Positions 6,769-11,642 of a stretch of DNA of 11,642 bases are shown in pieces. Location: positions 1 to 11,642 of the forward strand of contig JADGJG010000860.1 in NCBI GenBank assembly GCA_027596195.1, given 5' to 3'. The translations under genes and the position numbers were made by a program. Position 1 is the stretch's first letter. Each line of letters starts with the position of its first letter. Source of the stretch: Podochytrium sp. JEL0797 (taxonomy: Eukaryota; Chytridiomycota; Chytridiomycetes; Chytridiales; Chytriomycetaceae). A model generated the notes under the pieces. That model searched no databases, was not told where the DNA came from, and was given only the letters and a program-made list of their open reading frames with translations.

Positions 6769-9700
6769 ATGAAAACGGCAATCTCTGCCATCGTCGACGA
6801 CGATCCACCCGGCTGCGTGCTGTCAAATCCAGCCACAAAGTCTCTAACCATCACAAGTGGAGACGACTCCAGGTAACCATAATCCCAACCCTTTTGCACG
6901 TGTGAACGCGTTTTTAAACCGCGAGCCAAGGTTGTACCAATTCGACCAAGTCTTCAACCAATCCGCAGATCCAACGCGATCAGACACCCTCTCTAAAGTC
7001 CTCCAACCACTCGTCAAAAGCTTTTTGAATGGATCGAATGTGTCGCTGATTTTGTTTGGGTCCACGGATAGTTCGAAATCGGATTGGTTTCACGCGGCGC
7101 CAGGTGCGCCAAAAATACGATGATTCCCCCCAATCCTGGTCCGAAAATGATAAACTGAATGAGCATACACGCAACCCAGGAACAACGCCATCCGTCCTAT
7201 CGGTGTTTTTGGATACCGTGTTTGCAGCGGAAGGTTCCGAGCCAGTGAAGCTGGAGGTGATTCCCACCTTGTCCGAGGCGCACCTTGATCACATCATTTA
7301 TCAAATATTCTCGTATGGGAACAGGTGACAGCACTTCAAGTATACGGCGAACTCGTGCGCGACATGTTGAATGCCGGAAACGAGACGGTTTCGTTGCATA
7401 GCGAGGGATTCAATGCGACGTTCAAAGGATTCGTGAAACAGCCGATTCTGAACGCGTCTTCGGGGATGGAAATCATGTCGATGGTTGTGGATTTCATTTC
7501 GAATCTTCTGGCATGGAACGCGAAAAACTGAATCCATGGTTTTTCGCAGATCATGAATTATAGTACAGATCAACGAAAACATCAACTCGCAGCCATCACG
7601 GATTGCATCACGTTCGAGACGGAACGGGAGATTCATTCCACCAGTCTTGCCGCTGAAGTAAACATGCGCATCTGCCAACATCTCATTGGGTCTCTTCTAT
7701 TCAATGAGAACCACTTTTTTTTTAGACGACGCTTGAGAAATCGTATTCCACGTTCTCAATCGTCAAACTCCTTGGCGCTGAGCTTCTCACCGAAGACCCG
7801 AACCACGTCCTTTTGCAAGAAGGACCTTCCGTCTCTCGATCCGTCCTCACTCTCATGAGTGCAATCAACTATTTCTCTACTCCTTCGAAAGTATGATGCT
7901 TCCTTTCGAAATCACCCCTCACCATGAACCTCGATTTTTGCAGAATCCATCCTTCGACCTCTCCCAATCCAACCTCACCCAAATCCTCCACCCCTCTCTC
8001 GGCGGCAACTCCATCGTGTCCTGCCTCGTGTTTCTCCGCGCGAGCGAAAAGTGGGAAAAGAGTATCGGCGTGCTCAAAGTGTCGCACAAGATTGGGAAAA
8101 TGAGCACGTTTCCGATTCCTGTCACGACGGGGATTCGGAATTTGATGAGGAGGGTGAAGGGGGCGAGTTGGAAGGAGGTGGAGGGGGGAGGTTCGCGTAC
8201 CTTTTCATCTCCCTTTTTTTTCACCGACCACTATTTGACCGAATTTACAGAAGCATCCAAGCAATCTGCTCTTCAACAAGAACATCAAATTCTCAAACGC
8301 GATTTCGAACTTTTGCAGGGCTATGTTCTCGATTTGACGACGCGGTAAGTGCGCGGTTTCGGACATTTTACATATTTGGCGGGGGACGCTCTTATCGATA
8401 CTTTACAACACGTAGATTGAGCACATTACAAGTCACAAACGCCTGTCTCGAAGCGAGCTGCAAAACGACCGAAAAGGACCGCCTGTCCATGAAAACAGAG
8501 TTGCTTGATTCCAAAATCGAACTCAGTCGATCTTTGGAAAAGTTGGAGAGTGCGAATAACGAGGTAAATAATTAAAAGAACTGATTCTTTAAAATGCTGC
8601 TTTCCTAAAACATTTGCGACATTTAGTTGACAACCAAGTTGTACAACATTGAGCACAAGGCAACCAAACTCGAAAAAGAAGGATCTGTGGCAGTTTCTAA
8701 AAAGACTGAAATTGAGGATCTCATGAAGATGACGATTGCGGAGCGGGACAAGGTTGTGTTGTGATTTTTCGAGTGCATGGGGGCCTGAACCAAAAACCTC
8801 CGCACAGATCAAAACGCAGCTTGAGCAAGAGACAAAAAGGACCACAAGCTTGAGTTCTACTATTAAACATTTGGAGCTCAAAAATAAGGAGTTGACGGTC
8901 GAGTTGGTTGGAATTCTGAACAACAAGGTGACTATGAAAAAAGGGATCACAAAATCAATCTCATTAGAAACCAAAAATAGTCGAGTTGTGAAAGCTCATC
9001 AGGAACATTCAAGTCGGAGCTTGAAAGGCTCAAAAAGCAGTGAGTTTTCAAGGGGCCTCCTTGCCGATTTCAAACACTGAACAGCATTCTGCCCCCCCCC
9101 CCCCCCCCCTTTCCCCCACAATCTCAATTCAGCAACGAATACCTCAAAAAGAAGATTGAAACGAGTCAAAAGAGTTCGTTCAATATGGGCCATGAGATTG
9201 AACGGTTGTTGCAGAGTGAGCAAGAAAAACTGTAAGCCCCCCCCCTCTTCCCTCAAATCCATCCCCGCTTAAAAATCCAAAATCTAGACGCAAAGAAGTT
9301 GCCGCCCAACATGCCTTGAAGCGTCGCATCTCCGAAGTCGAAGCATCCAACGAAGAACTGAACGCCAATCTGGTAAAAGCACAGGCAACGGACCAAAAAA
9401 CGTTTCGCTTTTGCTCAACTGCTCAAAACCCTTTCCCCCCAACCCCCCCCCCCCCCTTTCAGGAACTCTTCAAAGAAACCTACGAAGCCAAACACCTCGC
9501 CCTCCACCATGCGCACGAAACCGAACTCCAAACCGCCACCTCGCGAATCGACACCCTCGTCGCAGACGTTGTGGCGCTCCAACAGGCTAATGAAACACTC
9601 AAAAAGGAGGTGCAGAGTTGGCAAAGGACGGCGGAGGAGCGGGCGGTTGAGCGCAAGAATTTGCAGGCGATGGTTGAACGGTTGCAGAATGAGGTTTGGG

Positions 9701-10481
9701 GCGCGTTTCGCCGCAAAACTCCATCCCTCCGTTTGAGCTGTATCATGCTAAATTTCGTTTTTTTATTGATTAGCATAACGTGGCCATGGAGGGGTTCCGA
9801 TCCAAACTGGACCGACGTGAGATTGAATCCGGCCCTCCTTGTTCCAAACACTCAATCCACTCACCCACTTTGTTTTTGGCTGATAGTGACCGCAGATGTA
9901 CTCACATCCACGAAAAAGGGCGGAAAAAACAGCGGTTCGTTTCGCAGTGAAACAGAAAGGAAAAGGACTCACGCCCCACCCACCCACCCCCCTCCTCCCC
10001 AACCAGACACCATTTCCACCGCCAACCAGCTGTTCAAAGAAATGCTCGACTCCTATGTTACGCATGAAAAACAGTTGAAGGAGGAGCTCGACAAGGCGCG
10101 ACAACTGTTGAAAGTAAGATTTTTTGGTAGACCCTCCGCCCGTCTTTGAGACTTTTTGTGCGTATTTGAGTCTATGAATTGGCATGATCAAACGAAAGCA
10201 TTTCTTTTTCTAGAAAGCGCCCATCGAGTCGGGTCAATCAACGAGTCTTTCAAATACTGTAAATAGCAATGGACTTCATAAAAAGGTAAATGCGGAAAAA
10301 TAAAGCGTGGGGACGACCTGAGAAAAACGCATTAACCTTGCTCTCGTGTGGACGCGTTTTGTGTTTTAATTAGATCAAAGAATTCACCATGAACGTGCAA
10401 CAAAAACTCGAAATGGATCGATCTAAGCTCCTCACGCGTGCAATCATTGCCGAGGAACTCCTAAAACAACATTCCCTCTGA
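6769..10481 (+). CDS. CCDC78: CCDC78-like protein: degenerate kinesin motor domain plus long coiled coil
   Basis: Animal CCDC78 acts at centrioles/deuterosomes in basal body formation. Exons: 6769-6872, 6931-7103, 7180-7256, 7325-7486, 7550-7657, 7726-7890, 7944-8190, 8251-8344, 8416-8563, 8627-8752, 8808-8927, 8981-9039, 9133-9231, 9288-9372, 9463-9693, 9774-9816, 10007-10113, 10214-10285, 10374-10481; 775 residues. Residues ~1-345 follow a kinesin head: YQFDQVF (37-43), FGSTDSSKS (77-85) at the P-loop, VTALQVYGELVRDML, IVKLLGAEL (220-228) at switch II, SLGGNS (281-286). The P-loop keeps Lys84 but loses its second Gly; the DxxG Asp is Lys222; SSRSH is not recognisable. ATPase activity is unlikely. 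Residues ~347-716 are coiled coil; EKDRLSMKTELLDSKIE resembles the DUF4472 region of CCDC78. The tail (IKEFT...LLTRAIIAEELL) matches CCDC78's ending but stops earlier. Exon 12 and the 9817-10006 intron are the least certain parts. Confidence 0.72.
9092..9109 (+). repeat. C18 run in intron 12 of the CCDC78-like gene
   Basis: Eighteen C lie in the intron 9040-9132, 24 nt upstream of the AATTCAG acceptor. The flanking exons join in frame through a split codon (CA|C) into a continuous coiled coil. Confidence 0.93.
9237..9245 (+). repeat. C9 run in intron 13 of the CCDC78-like gene
   Basis: Nine C directly follow the GTAAG donor of the 56-nt intron 9232-9287. Here the tract is near the 5' splice site, unlike most of the other tracts. 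Confidence 0.85.
9443..9456 (+). repeat. C14 run in intron 14 of the CCDC78-like gene
   Basis: Fourteen C directly precede TTTCAG, the acceptor of the intron 9373-9462. The arrangement C14-TTTCAG shows the tract serving as the polypyrimidine tract itself. Confidence 0.92.
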
Positions 10482-10609
10482 CTTTGAAAAAATAAAAAAT
10501 TGTCAAATAGAAAAACTCGACACCTCACGAAAGATGGTATGGACGGGCCCGCATTCCCCAAAACCAAGGGACTGATATAACCTGTTTTCGTTGGGGCTGG
10601 GGTGTCCAG
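10482..10609. promoter_or_regulatory. 128-nt tandem intergenic region: CCDC78-like 3' end and IFT56 promoter
   Basis: The gap holds the CCDC78-like poly(A) signal (10491-10496) and must also contain the IFT56 promoter and leader, unless the two genes are co-transcribed. A TTTTCGTTGGGGCTGGGGTG stretch (10585-10604) precedes the IFT56 ATG. No X-box-like inverted repeat was found by eye. Confidence 0.4.
10491..10496 (+). terminator. Poly(A) signal AATAAA of the CCDC78-like gene
   Basis: AATAAA begins 10 nt after the CCDC78-like stop codon. It is followed by TTGT-containing sequence and, 113 nt further, by the IFT56 start codon. The gap is short but allows separate transcripts. Confidence 0.55.
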
Positions 10610-11517
10610 ATGCTATCACGAGCCAAACCGGCCATCCCGGCGACCCCGCCGCCGGCCGCCAACGCGTCCACGTTGGACAAGAAGCGCAAAGTGCCGAAAC
10701 TCGAACACTTTATCGCGGCCAGAGATTACACGGGGGCCATCACGATTCTCGAGGTTCGGAATTTACAAATGCGGTTGCGGGGTTGCAACAGGAACTGATC
10801 ATCTTTGGGGTGTCGTTTTGTGTTTTGACAGTTTTCGAAAGCGATCGGCAAGTTTGATTACGACACGCAGTTGTGGTTGGGGTATACGAATTTCCATCTC
10901 GGAGACTATAGAAAATCGATGGAGGTGAGAGAGCGGGGCGTCCAAATCAAAAAAGCGCGTGATTTTTCATTGATCGAACCGTCTTCCGTTTCCTTTTTTC
11001 CAGTTGTATCAATCCATGCTCCAAGACCCAAATTGCGATCCCTTGATTCACTTGTATCTCGCGTGTTGTTACTTCTTTTTGGGAATGTACAAGGAAGCCG
11101 ATGAATCTGCGCAACGAGGTAAAAACAAAAACCCAGAATTGAGAGTTGCACCCCTTTTTATCCTGCAATATATATGCGTGTGTGTGAATGTTTTGAAAAA
11201 ACGCGATACTTACGATTTGGAAATTACAAAAAAAAGGACCCACATGCAAACTCCAAAACCGCCTCCTGTTCCACCTCTCCCACAAATTCAACGACGAGAA
11301 ACGATTGATGGGGTACCATGGGCTGTTGCATGACGTGGTGGAAGATCAGGTAACACCAAAAATACCCCTCCCCGGATTCCGCACGTGTCACGCGCAAGCA
11401 AATTGATTTGACCTAAACCACCACCACCCCGCAGCTGAGTTTGGCATCGATTCATTACCTTCGAAGCCATTACCAAGAAGCCATCGACATCTACAAAAGA
11501 ATCCTCCTCGAAAACAG
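10610..11517 (+). CDS. IFT56: IFT56/TTC26 (DYF-13), N-terminal part (3' partial gene)
   Basis: IFT56 is a TPR subunit of the IFT-B complex needed for intraflagellar transport and delivery of motility proteins. Five exons are visible: 10610-10753, 10832-10924, 11004-11118, 11237-11349 and 11435-11517. They encode 182 residues of an expected ~550. Matches to my recollection of human TTC26 are strong: MLSRAKPA at the start, VPKLE...[68 protein letters not shown], and [19 protein letters not shown] with KRILLENR. These are the first TPR-like helices. Exon 4 begins after an A-rich acceptor (TTACAAAAAAAAAG), which is atypical but is the only one that keeps frame. The gene leaves the window within a C-rich intron starting at 11518. 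It follows the CCDC78-like gene in tandem. Confidence 0.93.
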
Positions 11518-11535
11518 GTCCGCACCTCTTCCTCC

Positions 11536-11536
<1 letters not shown>

Positions 11537-11566
<30 letters not shown>

Positions 11567-11603
11567 ACCCCCCCCCCCCCCCCCCCCGCCACCCCCCCCC
11601 CCC
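11537..11603 (+). repeat. Interrupted C-rich tract in intron 5 of IFT56
   Basis: C30 (11537-11566), C20 (11568-11587) and C12 (11592-11603) are separated by A, and by GCCA. The tract ends in CACAG at 11604-11607. It lies in the intron that opens with GTCCGC at 11518. It has the polarity and position of the other intronic tracts, but is much longer, and the contig ends 35 nt after it. Confidence 0.9.
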
Positions 11604-11607
11604 ACAG

Positions 11608-11642
11608 TGAGGGGCACCGAGGGCGACACACACCCAGACACA
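11608..11642. other. Contig end after the C tract, not matching the expected IFT56 continuation
   Basis: If CACAG at 11603-11607 were the acceptor, the next codons would read [10 protein letters not shown], whereas IFT56 should continue after LLENR with a segment like EYLALNVYVALCYYKL. The 35 nt are therefore probably still intron, or a misread or chimeric contig end. Nothing else is recognisable here. Confidence 0.5.

Noticed and set aside
7325..7328. Apparent one-base frameshift in the kinesin-like gene after GGGAACAG
   Set aside because: A 68-nt intron (7257-7324) restores frame and gives a better alignment with kinesin heads than the unspliced reading.
11288..11641. Minus-strand frames encoding long polyglycine
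   Set aside because: The glycine run is just the translated complement of the C tract; the plus strand carries the IFT56 exons.
1..11642. Transposons, CRISPR arrays, tRNA or rRNA genes, viral insertions
   Set aside because: I read both strands for terminal repeats, direct repeat arrays and transposase or polymerase motifs and saw none; the space is filled by spliced host genes and short gaps.

Overview
This is an intron-rich eukaryotic nuclear contig. Six genes are packed head to head and tail to tail. Introns are mostly 52-93 nt with GT...AG ends, some with CTAAC/CTAAT-like branch sites, and poly(A) signals sit close to stop codons. A retained IFT56 gene and a CCDC78-like centriolar gene mean the organism builds cilia or flagella. 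The aspartyl-tRNA synthetase has a yeast-style Lys/Glu-rich N-terminal extension, so a zoosporic (chytrid-like) fungus or a close opisthokont relative is my best guess. That placement is inference from recalled sequences.

Layout. (1) 147-675, minus: the 5' end of cytosolic aspartyl-tRNA synthetase, running off the left edge into a 97-nt C run. (2) 1012-2013, plus: an intronless NUDT19-type peroxisomal CoA diphosphatase ending in SKL. (3) 2085-3321, minus: a four-exon gene for an unrecognised protein rich in Ser/Thr-Pro motifs, with a Q7 tract and an acidic tail. (4) 3902-5374, plus: a three-exon ABHD1/ABHD3/EMB8-type alpha/beta hydrolase. (5) 5448-6658, minus: five-exon 3-mercaptopyruvate sulfurtransferase. 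(6) 6769-10481, plus: a 19-exon CCDC78-like protein with a kinesin motor fold whose nucleotide-binding motifs have decayed. (7) 10610 to the right edge, plus: the first third of IFT56/TTC26.

Genes 1/2, 3/4 and 5/6 are divergent pairs; genes 2/3 and 4/5 converge on gaps of only 71-73 nt; genes 6 and 7 are tandem with 128 nt between them. The two ciliary genes being adjacent is the main functional link. NUDT19 (peroxisomal CoA turnover), the lipid-type hydrolase and the sulfurtransferase are metabolic genes with no evident joint pathway.

All exon models were built by hand from splice motifs and frame continuity. The complete spliced models close exactly in frame: 341, 443, 301 and 775 codons for genes 3, 4, 5 and 6.

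The most notable points are the degenerate kinesin head joined to a CCDC78 coiled coil, and long C homopolymers in introns and leaders, usually on the sense strand just upstream of 3' splice sites. Such tracts also form both ends of the contig.
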